A stretch of 64,000 bases of DNA, taken from assembly GCA_013414765.1 (NCBI GenBank), contig CP058708.1, positions 1,793,553-1,857,552 on the forward strand, given 5' to 3'. Source of the DNA: Candidatus Accumulibacter cognatus (lineage in GTDB: Bacteria > Pseudomonadota > Gammaproteobacteria > Burkholderiales > Rhodocyclaceae). Position 1 is the stretch's first letter; every line of letters starts with the position of its first letter. The position numbers and the translations under genes were made by a program. The notes beneath the pieces are model-generated. The model was not told the origin of the DNA, searched no databases, and saw only the letters and a list, made by a program, of their open reading frames with translations. This document shows positions 8,377 through 17,595 of the stretch, piece after piece.

Positions 8377-11061
8377 TCAACCAAACCGTGCCGCGAACCC
8401 CTCGAGCGTAATGTTCTCAGCGATCGCGTCATGCGGAATCAGCACGTAACGCCAAGGCTTGCCACCGTAACTTGCTGCATGCTCCGAGGCATTTGCGCAC
8501 CACCTGGCGGCGGCTTCCTTCTTGGCAATGACCATCGGGTCTTCAAGCTCCGTGCGCTTCTTCGGTTCCAGCATGTAGATCGTTGCAGCCGTTTCAGCAA
8601 CGAAGTCCGGCTGGTATTCCAGATGATCCGCGCCATGCTGATAATAAATCTGGAACTGGCCCTTGGCGGGCTTGAACCACTTGCTGGCCTCGCGCTCCAG
8701 AATCACCGCCAGCTTGCGCTCCGCGTCGGAATCAAACTTCTGCACAGGATAGAGACAACGGTGGAAGCCGCCGAACAGGTACTTCGCCATGTTGCTCTTG
8801 TCTGCCGGCTCCACGCGGTAGTTGGCGGGCGGTTCCTGCACGGAACAGGTGTAGGCGCTCTGCTTCAACTCGGTAAAGCCCTTGCTGATTTTCACCTCGT
8901 AAGCGGCCACGTCCTCCCAGTAATGCGCCTGCATCTGGAGATGAATGAAGCGCGCGATGTCGCGCTGGTAACAGCGCAGCACCTTGCGGGCGTCTTCAGC
9001 GGACAGGTAGCCCTTGAAATGCTGCACGGTCTGGGCAGCCAGGTCGTAGAGCAGATCGGCGTGTTCGTCGTAGGAAACGTCGTCGAAATCGACCAGGCCG
9101 CTGACTACGTAGTCTTCCAGCCGCGCTTCCTCGATGCCAGCGTGGCCTAGCGACACCACTTCCAGTTGATTGGTGCGCAGGTGCTGAATCCACAGCTCGT
9201 CGGATACCGCCGGGTACTGGAGCGTGGAGAGCTCGAGTGTGAAAGGTTTGAAGCCGGATTTCACTTCGCCCTTGGGCACCACCAGAATACGCGGAATGTC
9301 GATGGTCTGTTGCGTGACCAACTCGACGGTTTTCGCCACCACGGCGGCGAAGTCCGGCTTCTCTGTCACCCCGTCCAGTTCCAGTTGAGTTGGCTGATGC
9401 TGCTCCTCGACCGCCTTGACGATGGCGGACTGGATTTCCGGTTTCTTCAGGTACTCGATAGTGGGCAGTGTCTGGGGCTGATTTTCCAGCTTGCGGATGA
9501 CCTCGTAGGTGATCTGCGCGACTCTCTGCTCCTCCAGCTTGGTGAAGACAGGCGCCTGATCCTGTCCGGCTACCGTCGTGCTGCTCGTCGCGTGGGCAGG
9601 CGTCAAACCCAGCTTGGTGGCCAGGTGCGACTGCGACACCACCGTCGTCGTTTTCTGCCCGAGGGCATCCGCATCCAGCACGAGGGTCTGCAAGTGGATC
9701 GCCGACTCCGGCTTGTTGGCCTCGGCGATGATTTCCTGAAACTTGTCATGGGCGACGATGTTCAGCCGATCCACAGCCGTCACGCCGGTGCGCTTGCCAT
9801 AGGGCAGGCGCAGGCCGCGCCCGATGGATTGCTCGATCAGGATGCGGGCATTCGCGGCTCGCAGCGGCACGATGGTGTAGAGATTGGTGACGTCCCAGCC
9901 TTCCTTGAGCATGTTGACGTGAATCACGATCTCCGTCGGCTCGTCGGTATGTTCCACCTTGAGCAGGCGGCCGATCATCTCCTCTTCTTCCGCGCCGGTC
10001 CTGCTCGAATCCACCTGGATGACCTTGTCGCGGTAGCGCCCCTCGAAGAAGTTGTCGGACTTGATCAGCCCGGAAAGTTGCCCGGCATGGGTGGTATCGC
10101 GGGCAATCACCAGCAGGAAAGGTTTGACGATGGGCTTGTCGCTCGCGCGTGCGTAGGTCTCCAGTTCCACCTTCACGCTTTCGTGCAGGCGGACGCCGTC
10201 TTCCAGCTTCAGGCGCTCGATCTCCTCCGCCGACATGCCGGCCGGGTTGAAGTTCTTGCGCGTCACGACGGCCGGTTCCTTGACGAAGCCGTCCTTCATC
10301 GCCAGCCCAAGCGGGTAGTCGACGATCACGTTCTTGAAGGCCAGCGCGCCGCGCGGCGTCTCGACAAACGGCGTGGCGGTCAGCTCCAGCCCGAGGATCG
10401 GCTTCAGTTCGTTGATCGCGCGAATCCCGGCGCTGGCGCGGTAGCGATGCGATTCATCCATCAGTATCACCAGGTCCGGCAAGCCGGCCAGATAGTCGAA
10501 GTAGCTCTCGCCGATGTATTCCGAAAGCCGTTTGATGCGCGGCGACTTGCCGCCGCGCACTTCGGAATTGATCTTGGAAATGTTGAAGATGTTGATCCGC
10601 ACACCGCCGAAGAGCGTACCGCTGCGCGGGTCGTGCTGGTCGTAGTTGTCGCCTGTGATGATCGAAGGAGCATCGATGGCGAATTCCGCGATGCCGCGGA
10701 ACACGTACTTGGAATGGTTGCGGTCGCTGAAGTCGGCGATCAGCTTGTTGTAGATGGTCAGGTTCGGCGCCAGCACGAAGAAGTTGTCGATACCATGCGC
10801 CAGGTGCAGGTAGCTGATGAAAGCGCCCATCAGCCGCGTCTTGCCCACGCCGGTGGCGAGCGCGAAGCACAACGAAGGAAAGTCGCGCTCGAAATCCGTC
10901 ACCGAGGGGAACTCGCAGCGGATCGCTTCCAGTATTGCCGGGACATCCGCCCCCTTGCCGGGCGGGGCAATCTCGGTGATACGGTCGAGGATTTCCAGCG
11001 AACGACGCTGCGGATGACGCAGACTGAGGCGGCCGGCGATGGCGTTGACGTGGCGGTTCAT
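8377..11061 (-). CDS. Type III restriction enzyme, Res (helicase-nuclease) subunit
   Basis: Res cuts unmodified DNA after ATP-driven translocation, but only in complex with a Mod methyltransferase that supplies recognition. The 894-residue product looks intact: Walker A ATGVGKTRLMG near residue 70, DESH box (VILMDESHRYRA), motif III LTATPF, motif VI EQSIGRGLRLP, and a C-terminal PD-(D/E)xK nuclease (YQPDFVAET followed by MLEPKKR). The ATG at 11061 overlaps the stop of the DUF1016 remnant by 4 bp. Because the adjacent mod gene is truncated, the enzyme should be inactive unless another Mod works in trans. Confidence 0.9.
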   Translation of the reverse strand: MNRHVNAIAGRLSLRHPQRRSLEILDRITEIAPPGKGADVPAILEAIRCEFPSVTDFERDFPSLCFALATGVGKTRLMGAFISYLHLAHGIDNFFVLAPNLTIYNKLIADFSDRNHSKYVFRGIAEFAIDAPSIITGDNYDQHDPRSGTLFGGVRINIFNISKINSEVRGGKSPRIKRLSEYIGESYFDYLAGLPDLVILMDESHRYRASAGIRAINELKPILGLELTATPFVETPRGALAFKNVIVDYPLGLAMKDGFVKEPAVVTRKNFNPAGMSAEEIERLKLEDGVRLHESVKVELETYARASDKPIVKPFLLVIARDTTHAGQLSGLIKSDNFFEGRYRDKVIQVDSSRTGAEEEEMIGRLLKVEHTDEPTEIVIHVNMLKEGWDVTNLYTIVPLRAANARILIEQSIGRGLRLPYGKRTGVTAVDRLNIVAHDKFQEIIAEANKPESAIHLQTLVLDADALGQKTTTVVSQSHLATKLGLTPAHATSSTTVAGQDQAPVFTKLEEQRVAQITYEVIRKLENQPQTLPTIEYLKKPEIQSAIVKAVEEQHQPTQLELDGVTEKPDFAAVVAKTVELVTQQTIDIPRILVVPKGEVKSGFKPFTLELSTLQYPAVSDELWIQHLRTNQLEVVSLGHAGIEEARLEDYVVSGLVDFDDVSYDEHADLLYDLAAQTVQHFKGYLSAEDARKVLRCYQRDIARFIHLQMQAHYWEDVAAYEVKISKGFTELKQSAYTCSVQEPPANYRVEPADKSNMAKYLFGGFHRCLYPVQKFDSDAERKLAVILEREASKWFKPAKGQFQIYYQHGADHLEYQPDFVAETAATIYMLEPKKRTELEDPMVIAKKEAAARWCANASEHAASYGGKPWRYVLIPHDAIAENITLEGFAARFG

Positions 11062-11330
11062 GACTGCGCGCTCCCGGAATCGAGTTCTTCCATCTCGCGT
11101 TTGATTTCAGCACGCAATACGTCTTCGCTGGGCAATTGGAACTGGTAGCGGCTGGCAAAGATCTGCTTTGCCTTTTCGTCCAGCACGTAACGCACCAACG
11201 CCTCGTTCTTGTCCGCGCAGAGAATCGATCCGATGGCCGGCTGATCCCCTGGCTTGGCAATCTCGCGGTTGTAATAGTTGACATGCAGGCGGCCCGGCTG
11301 CCAGTCAGCCTCGGTGGCCGATACGGGAAG
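11058..11330 (-). pseudogene. DUF1016 (YhcG-type PD-D/ExK) protein, C-terminal remnant
   Basis: About 90 residues match the C-terminus of DUF1016/YhcG proteins: ADWQPGRL, VNYYNREIAKPGDQPAIG, ILCADKNEALVRY and KQIFASRYQFQLPSE are typical. The N-terminal winged-helix part is missing. Upstream the frame runs into the truncated mod gene, so a deletion appears to have removed the 3' part of mod and the 5' part of this gene. Intact type III loci often have the order mod - DUF1016 - res, which fits. The 5' boundary given here is approximate. Confidence 0.75.
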
Positions 11331-11908
11331 GTCACGCAGTTCGCGACTTCTCGCCTCAGGACTTCCTTCGGCCGATTCAACACGCACCGCGTGTTGTGTT
11401 TCCAAAAGTGGTCATGATCAGTTGAGAATTGTCGAGCCGAGTTTCGTGGGGAGTCTGCCTTTTCCCAAATGGCATTGCATACAAAATTTATTCGTCCAAA
11501 GATCTCATCGCACAGCACCTTGAGGTAGTGCGCCTCGTTGTCGTCGATGGTGATCCACAACGAACCGTCGTCGGACAGCAGCCTTCGGATGATCTCCAGC
11601 CGGTCGCGCATCAACGACAGCCAGATCGAATGCTCCACCCCGTCGTCGTAATGCGTGAAGGCGCTGCCGGTGTTGTAGGGCGGGTCGATGAAGACGCATT
11701 TCACCTTGCCGGAAAACTCCCCCTCCAGCGCCTTCAACGCCAGCAGGTTGTCGCCGAAGATCAGCCGGTTGTCGAACAAGTCGGCGCTGCCGACACGGTG
11801 TTTGGCGTGATAACTCCTCGCCGGGTCTTCCAGCAGAATGCGCGGCTCCAGCTTCGGTCGGTTTTCTTTACCGATCCAGGTGAGTTCGAGTTTTTGTTTG
11901 TTCGTCAT
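11331..11908 (-). pseudogene. Type III Mod methyltransferase, truncated
   Basis: The ATG at 11908 opens a frame with a good N6-adenine methyltransferase start: LTWIGKENRPKLEPRILLED, RLIFGDNLLALKALEGE, the catalytic motif DPPYNTG and DDGSLWITIDDNEAHY. After about 165 residues (QFSTDHDHFW) the homology stops and the SAM-binding FxGxG motif and target-recognition region never appear. The remaining frame runs out of register into the DUF1016 remnant and res. The gene lies 5 bp after the DUF262/DUF1524 gene. The 3' limit is approximate. Confidence 0.85.
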
Positions 11909-11912
11909 GCAA

Positions 11913-13628
11913 CTAACCGATTTGAGCAATACGCCAGATGGCCGTGGCCTGTGCTGCCATCCAGTTCTGGTGCGCGGCAATGCGTTCGGGCGTCCACTCA
12001 GCGTGCTCGGTCGCCAGCTTGCGGGTAATGGCGAAGCCGCTTTGCTGGAAGACGGCGCGCTTTTCCTCATAAGCCGCATTCCCAAGGTTCTTGTTCTGGC
12101 CTGCCTGCATCAAGGTCATGTTGCCCAGCCGATACGTCAAGGCATCGGCCTCTTCGTCGCTGAATGTTTCCCATCCTGCCTGCGGGTTTTGGGGGAGGAC
12201 ATGCTCGATGTTGAAGCTGTCGCTGGTGAAGCTGTAGTCGGCATCCGACAAGTGCTTCTCCAGCGCGCAGAGGATGAAGCGCACTACGCGGTTGTTGCGC
12301 GACTGGGTTGTACGGATGGCTTTTTCGGCAAAGGCGGCACGAAACGCCGCGTCATTGGGGTAAACGCCTTGCATCACGGCCAAAGCGGAGCCAAGGTTCT
12401 TGATTTCGCCCCTTGCTATCCGTTCTGCAACAGCGTTGTAGGTACGTTCCTGTTCAGCGGTGCCGTAGCTGCAAATCACATTGAAACGCATCGAGATCAC
12501 CACGCAAGCACGCATGAGGCCGGAAAAGTCGGGGGCGTCGAAAGTCCGCCGTGCAGCCAGCAGTAAAGGCAGGGGCTGGCGCACATTGAACGTCCGCAAG
12601 GTGCTGGCGAATCCCTTGATGTCCTGTGGCCAGTCGGAGGCTTCTGGCGAAGACAGGGCGAGATAAGTATCCAGGTCTTGCTCCAGCTCGCGCAGGAGCT
12701 GAAAAACCGCTTCCCGCGAATTGACCTGGCTGCGGATCGTCTTGAACAACTCGGCCTGGCGGGCAAATGGGCGGCGACTATTCCAGTGTGCGCGCAGAAA
12801 ATCAGGGAAGCTCTCTGCGCCCAGGCGGCCCACCATGGCTTCCCAGCGTTCTTCGAGATTGCGTAATTCGTGGTCGATATCGCGCCCTCGATCAAGAACC
12901 GAAAACAGATAGTTCTTCAGCAAATCGGTCGCTGACAGGCGTACCCCCCGTGCGTTGAGCGTCTCGAACACCTTGTAGGCGTTCAGCTCGTCGGTGACTG
13001 TAATCATGGTGAAGAACAAGCGGTCGCTCATGTCTTCGACAAACTGCGCCAGCCGCATGCCCTCGGTGCCCGTGCTTTTCTTAAGGTATTCGGCGACACG
13101 GCGATCGAACCACTCGAAGGCTTTGCGCAGAAGATGCTCCGAAGCACGAAAGCCGCGCTGCGGAAGGTGACCCAATGGAACCAGATAGTCATGAAAGTAG
13201 CTGTTGTTATTGCGGTTCAATGTAAGTCTGGCACGAGCAACCAGCGTGACGGGATCAAGGTAACCCACGTATGTCTGGCGAATCTGTTCCATCCGGCGCT
13301 TGTTGGCCTCGGAATCGTTGCCAGAATCGATGAGTCTTTGCAGGTTCTTGAGTACGGCCAACACAATGATGCTGACTGTGGTCAAGCGCTGCTGTCCATC
13401 GATGACCTCGAAGGTCTTGTCGTCACTGGACTGCAACACGAGGTAGCCCATGTAATGCGCGGACTCGCCTTCGGGCTGTAGCGTTCCCATCAAGTCCGCC
13501 CATAAATCTTCCCACTCATCATCCGTCCAGCTGTAGTCCCGCTGAAAACGGGGAATTCGATAGGTCAGCCCGTTGCCGATGAGTTTTCGGAACGTGTTGT
13601 TCTCGGTCTTGAAATTTGTTGCCGCCAT
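11913..13628 (-). CDS. DUF262-DUF1524 protein, GmrSD-like nuclease
   Basis: The 571-residue product combines an N-terminal DUF262 (ParB-like NTP-sensing) domain with a C-terminal DUF1524 HNH nuclease, the arrangement of single-chain GmrSD-type type IV restriction enzymes. Visible motifs are IPRFQRDYSW, FEVIDGQQRLTT (DGQQR box), VFETLNARGVRLSATDLLKNY, and the HNH region NIEHVLPQNP with RLGNMTLM and a distal N-x-x-F/K segment. Known relatives cut modified phage DNA; the target here is unknown. It looks intact and sits inside the type III cassette between the DUF2130 and mod remnants. GGAG precedes the ATG at 13628. Confidence 0.88.
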   Translation of the reverse strand: MAATNFKTENNTFRKLIGNGLTYRIPRFQRDYSWTDDEWEDLWADLMGTLQPEGESAHYMGYLVLQSSDDKTFEVIDGQQRLTTVSIIVLAVLKNLQRLIDSGNDSEANKRRMEQIRQTYVGYLDPVTLVARARLTLNRNNNSYFHDYLVPLGHLPQRGFRASEHLLRKAFEWFDRRVAEYLKKSTGTEGMRLAQFVEDMSDRLFFTMITVTDELNAYKVFETLNARGVRLSATDLLKNYLFSVLDRGRDIDHELRNLEERWEAMVGRLGAESFPDFLRAHWNSRRPFARQAELFKTIRSQVNSREAVFQLLRELEQDLDTYLALSSPEASDWPQDIKGFASTLRTFNVRQPLPLLLAARRTFDAPDFSGLMRACVVISMRFNVICSYGTAEQERTYNAVAERIARGEIKNLGSALAVMQGVYPNDAAFRAAFAEKAIRTTQSRNNRVVRFILCALEKHLSDADYSFTSDSFNIEHVLPQNPQAGWETFSDEEADALTYRLGNMTLMQAGQNKNLGNAAYEEKRAVFQQSGFAITRKLATEHAEWTPERIAAHQNWMAAQATAIWRIAQIG

Positions 13629-13927
13629 GTCAGTTCTCCATTACCCACTGCAAGTTGCTGCAATTCTGTCCCATCGATCGCAGGAAATTCCAATCCATCC
13701 ATCTCTTGCAATGATTTCCCCGCATTCCTCTGCAAGTCGCCATACATCCCCACCGTCGCGCCCATCACCCGCTCGATCTGCTCCTCGCGCATTGCGATGT
13801 CCTCGTTCTTCTGCGCAAGCTATCGTTCGACTGCCTGGCGCGTCGCCGAGATCAGCGGCGTGGAGAGGGACTCCGTCAGCCGGATCTCGGTCTTGCAGTT
13901 GGGGCAGGCGATGGTCGGTTCGGTCAC
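13565..13927 (-). pseudogene. DUF2130 protein remnant with internal deletion and nonsense codon
   Basis: Starting from a GTG at 13927, the frame gives the DUF2130 N-terminus (IACPNCKTEIRLTESL with a zinc-ribbon-like CPNC), reaches a TAG at 13820-13822, then continues in the same frame as LAQKNEDIAMREEQIERVM and GATVGMYGDLQ, which is the C-terminal end of the family. The several hundred central residues are deleted. The TAG probably replaced CAG (Gln). The tail runs into the start of the DUF262/DUF1524 gene. DUF2130 function is not established. Confidence 0.75.
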
Positions 13928-13979
13928 GGTTGGTCTTTCATCACCACCGGGTTTCTTGCCGGCGCCGGCAAAATGATCG

Positions 13980-15487
13980 TCAGGGCGATTTCCATATGGC
14001 ATCGCCAGTGTACTCGCGGCGAGGCTCACCAGGCGAGCCGTTCGGTCGCATCCAGGAAAGTCGGCGCTGGCGGGACGGCGTGGCACGCGGCATGATCAGC
14101 GAAGCACCCAGCGCAGCATGAACAAGGGCTGCATTGTGGTGATAGGCCCGCGAGGCTTCGTCGCGCACCTTGAGCTTTTCGCGTACCTCGTCGTCGAAGT
14201 TTTCCAGCAGTTGCTGGCGGGTGCGCGTCATGGATGCGTTGATCTCCAGGCTCAGTTCGAGCTGGAGCTGGTTGAAGGCCGTGGCGATCTCCTCGGGCTT
14301 GCGGGAGTTCTGGTAGATCGCGGCGACGCGCTTTTCAAAATCGATGCCTTCGGCGCCCGCCTCGGTGGCGATCATGATGCGGCCCTGCTCGCGGAAGTAA
14401 TCCACCAGCGCCGAGCGAATGTCGGCGCTACGCGAGCCGGTGACGCGGTCGCTGCCCTGGTGGCGCTCCAGCCATTGGCTAAATTGCGGAGCTTGGTTTT
14501 GAGCCGGTTGGAAATCGAAGTCAGCGCGCCGGCAATGGCGAAGGTCGATGAAGCCAGCAGCTTGCGCAGTACCAGCGTCATCAGGCTGCACTGACTGGCC
14601 GGCAGGGCCTGGAGATTGTCCCGTTGCAGGTATTCGGAGACGAGATGGTAGAGCCGGTCTTCGCTTTCCTCCGGCGTGAATTCCTCAACCAGCGGCAAAC
14701 GCTTGGTGTAGGGGAAATAGGCCGTCACCTGGCGGCGCAGGGTGCGATGGCAAACCGGCTTGAACCGCGCCTTGAGCGTCTGGAATACCTGTTCCTGATC
14801 CAGATTGGCGAACTGTTCGCGGAAGCTCTTCAAGTCGCCGAAGGCGTGTTCGTCGATGAAACTCACCAGGCCGAACAGCTCCAGCAAGGTATTCTGCAAG
14901 GGCGTTGCCGTTAGCAGCAGCTTGTGTTTCCCGGCCAGCGCCAGTTTGAGCGTGTTGGCGATGACATTCGACGGCTTATAGACATTGCGCAGGCGGTGCG
15001 CGTCATCGATTACCACCAGATCCCACGGCATGGCCTGAACGTCGCAGGCCTTGCTCTTGGCGAACGGATACGAGCAAATGACAATCTCGGGCACTTCCAA
15101 CGGACGGAACTGGCCTTGCCTGATCGCGGCGTTATAGGGCTTGGCTCCGAGAATCCGGCAGGGCAGGAAGAATTTTTCGGCAAGTTCCTGAAACCATTGC
15201 TTGCGCAAGTTGGACGGCGTGATGACCAGGATGCGCCGCTTCCGCTCCGCCCATTTCTGCGAAAGCACGAGGCCCGCTTCGATGGTCTTGCCCAAGCCGA
15301 CCTCATCTGCCAGCAGCGCTCCTTTGGATAACGGCGAGTTGAAGGCGAACAGGGCCGCATCGACTTGATGCGGATTCAGGTCCACCTGCGCATCCGCGAG
15401 CGTGCCGGCCAGCTTCTCGACGCTGTCTGGCGGACAGCGGCGGGTCAACTCGTAGGCGAAGTACTTCGTGGGGTAGGCAGAAATCAC
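13980..15487 (-). pseudogene. SNF2-type helicase (RapA/HepA-like), frameshifted and deleted
   Basis: From a GTG at about 15487 the frame encodes a typical defence-island SNF2 helicase: LLADEVGLGKTIEAGLVL (motif I), VVIDDAHRLRN (DEAH-like), LLLTATPLQN, LRRQVTAYFPYTKR. Near 14500 the reading shifts frame; the second frame then gives SADIRSALVDYFREQG, IMIATEAGAEGI followed directly by DFEKRVAAIYQN and LELSLEINASMTRTRQQLLE. The junction after EGI lacks helicase motif VI (the QRIGR region), a loss of roughly 80 residues. The gene is inactive. Genes of this type accompany DUF2130, DUF1016 and Mod in many restriction islands. Confidence 0.85.
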
Positions 15488-16377
15488 TGGCGGGTTAGCC
15501 TGATTTGTTCGGGTAGATTCACTGGCAGAAACCCAATTCTGCCTGTTGGCTCCGGTCGCCACCTTTCCGCGGGCAGCACTCAATTTGGCGGTAACGCGGC
15601 AATCGGCAGCTTGGCCCAAGTGGATCAAGCACACCGGTCAGGATCTCCTCAAGCGTTCCCCGAAGTGGAACATTCTGTGCGGTGGCTCTTGCCAAGTTAC
15701 CGACCGACGCCATCCTACACTCTCTGACCGCTTCCCGCAGGGTGGCGGTCGGTCCGCCGAGGACGCTGACATCCGCAGCCGTATGACCGATTGCGGTTGA
15801 TCGCCCCCAGGTCAACGTCGGCTTTGGGCAGAAATCGCTGCCGTCTGCTTCTGGCCGCTGCACTCCTTCGACATGATGCCGGAAAGCGGCCACACCTCTT
15901 TCAACCGTGCGGCCGTCGGCTACCGGCTGGCGCTCGGTCTGCGCCGAGATCTCCAGCGCATCGCCCGCATCAAGGCCGAGGGAGCGAACCGTACTTTGCA
16001 GCCTGGACTGGCGAAGTAGCCGCCGAACGGCCCGCAGGTTCTTCGTGCGCCCGTAGAGCCGGGTTGCCTCGGTTCTCCGCTTCGACTCCCGTCCCATAGG
16101 TCGATGTATCCAGCCCCGGCAGACTCGGCCCAATGACGCACAATCCTCAACAGACTTCTTGCTTGTTGATCGGAGTCTGATTCTCCGCCACACTTGGCGA
16201 CGGCAGCGATCGGGCAGCAAGCTCGCGGAATGGACGGCGACGGCGACGACCGGTATCTCGACCGTCATCGCTGCAATGCAGTCGCAGACCCGGCGGGGTA
16301 GACGACGTGCACAAGGGGTAGGCAAGGTCTCCATCGCGGCCGAAGGGGCTGGGGACGCCGGTCGATCACGCAGATTC
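15488..16377. other. Degenerate spacer with unrecognised coding remnants
   Basis: No intact gene is recognisable. On the plus strand about 15828-16019 reads as protein-like sequence ending at a TAG (HSFDMMPESGHTSFN, then VGYRLALGLRRDLQRIARIK); this looks like a genuine 3' gene remnant but I cannot name its family. Long minus-strand frames across 15519-16334 are low-complexity antisense and I do not call them genes. Confidence 0.5.
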
Positions 16378-16543
16378 GCAAGGGCTTGGGCGGTGTGCTG
16401 GGGATTTCGGACGACATTTCCTCTGCCCTCGAGGAGCAGGGATTCGCCAGCGAGCTGATCGCGAGACAGGGCCTCGAAGATCTGCCGTTGGCGAAGACTG
16501 AAACTACACTGCGGCCCGAGGGCCGCCCAATGAGCCAGACATG
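16378..16543 (+). pseudogene. 3' remnant of an unknown gene upstream of a membrane protein
   Basis: The plus-strand frame reads RKGLGGVLGISDDISSALEE and ELIARQGLEDLPLAKTETTL and stops at a TGA that overlaps the ATG of the next gene (ATGA). Codon-position GC bias is that of real coding DNA, but no start is in place and I do not recognise the family. It may be the truncated first gene of a two-gene operon with the membrane protein. Confidence 0.4.
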
Positions 16544-17251
16544 ACCCGACCGAGAAGCGACAACCCGGAAACCCTGCGCCGCAAGGAAGTCGAGCGCCAG
16601 CGCTCCCGCCTCGAAGCCCTTGGCCGGCCGCGCCTGCAAATGATGCTGATCGTCGCGCTCACTGGCCTGGGCGGTTTCCTCGCCTCGTTTGTCATGCTGC
16701 ACCTGGGCGTACATTCCATGGCGCTGCGCTACCCGCTCGCCGTGGGTGCCGCCTACCTCGTCTTCCTCTGGCTGCTCTGGCTGTGGCTGCGTAGCCAGCA
16801 CGACGACTACGACTGCAACATTGAAGACCCCGGCCTCGACCTCGGCCGAGGCCGCAGCAGTGAATCCGGCTCATCGTCCAGCGCGTCCGGCAGCGGCGAT
16901 TCATCGGGCCTCGGCGACGTGGCCGAAGCCCTGGGCGGCACCGACGAACTCGCGCTTCCACTCATCGCGCTGGTGCTGGCGGCCGCGCTTCTCTTCGCCG
17001 GTGGGTGGATCGTCTATTCGGCCCCGCTGCTGTTTGCCGAACTGCTGGTGGACGGCGTGCTGGCCGCCTCGCTCTACCGCCGCCTCAAGGGCGCCGAACC
17101 GCGCCACTGGCTGGAAACCGCCTTCCGCCGCACCGTCTGGCCCTTTGCAGCCACCGCGCTGCTGTTCTGCATCGTCGGCGTCATCCTGCACCACCTGGCA
17201 CCGGAGGCACGGTCGATCGGCGATGTCAAGCAGAATTGGAGAGCGAAATGA
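16541..17251 (+). CDS. Hypothetical membrane protein
   Basis: The 236-residue product is not recognised. It has four likely membrane segments: about 32-55 and 62-82, then after a hydrophilic Ser/Gly-rich loop (about 95-130), about 138-160 and 197-220. The N-terminal 30 residues are strongly basic (RRKEVERQRSRLEALGRPR), which fits a cytoplasmic tail. The start overlaps the stop of the upstream remnant by 4 bp. The 3' side is followed by a spacer with an rnf fossil. Its presence among decayed defence genes suggests an accessory role, but nothing shows what it does. Confidence 0.6.
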   Translation: MTRPRSDNPETLRRKEVERQRSRLEALGRPRLQMMLIVALTGLGGFLASFVMLHLGVHSMALRYPLAVGAAYLVFLWLLWLWLRSQHDDYDCNIEDPGLDLGRGRSSESGSSSSASGSGDSSGLGDVAEALGGTDELALPLIALVLAAALLFAGGWIVYSAPLLFAELLVDGVLAASLYRRLKGAEPRHWLETAFRRTVWPFAATALLFCIVGVILHHLAPEARSIGDVKQNWRAK

Positions 17252-17474
17252 TAACCTGTCTCACCTTGAGCGCCGCCGACCCAGCGGCGTCTCGCGGCGA
17301 TGGGAAGCCGCGGCAAGCTTCGCCGGCAAGGGCGCGTTGTTGAGAGGGTGGCCGGACAAGCTCAGGCTATCGAGGAACGTCACACGCCACATCGAGCGGG
17401 TGTTCCGGGATGCAGGCTGGAGCGATGCGGGCTCAGGCTGGTAAGGCTGGGACTGCGCCCTGTGTCTGTCCGGT
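17252..17474. other. Spacer, no gene recognised
   Basis: The stretch between the membrane-protein gene and the rnf fossil carries no recognisable protein, RNA gene or clear hairpin. Confidence 0.5.
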
Positions 17475-17595
17475 TGGGGCAAGCGGGCGTTCGAGTTGCG
17501 CGCGCGGGGAGCCAACGATGTCGTCACGACGGCGCCGGCGCCCGCCTGAATCTGTTGTCTGCAGCGGGAGGGGTCTTGTCATGCAGGCAGGTGTC
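17475..17595 (+). repeat. Diverged copy of the rnfE 3' end / rnfH 5' start
   Basis: This 120-bp stretch aligns with 7656-7776. The translated tail GKRAFELRARGAN matches GKRALELRAREAN of RnfE, the TGA is at the same place, the following 31-bp spacer is the same length, contains a GGGAGG-like Shine-Dalgarno, and an ATG at 17581 starts MQAGV where RnfH starts MQVGV. Similarity ends at the stop of the hipA gene. It is a fossil of a second rnf operon or of a duplicated segment, not a functional gene. Confidence 0.85.

Noticed and set aside
9166-11148. 660-codon plus-strand open frame opposite res
   Set aside because: Antisense to the type III Res gene, no ribosome site and no protein-like motifs.
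15519-16334. 271-codon minus-strand frame that might be a transposase
   Set aside because: Arg/Ser-rich composition without a DDE core or terminal repeats; no convincing family match, so left as degenerate spacer.
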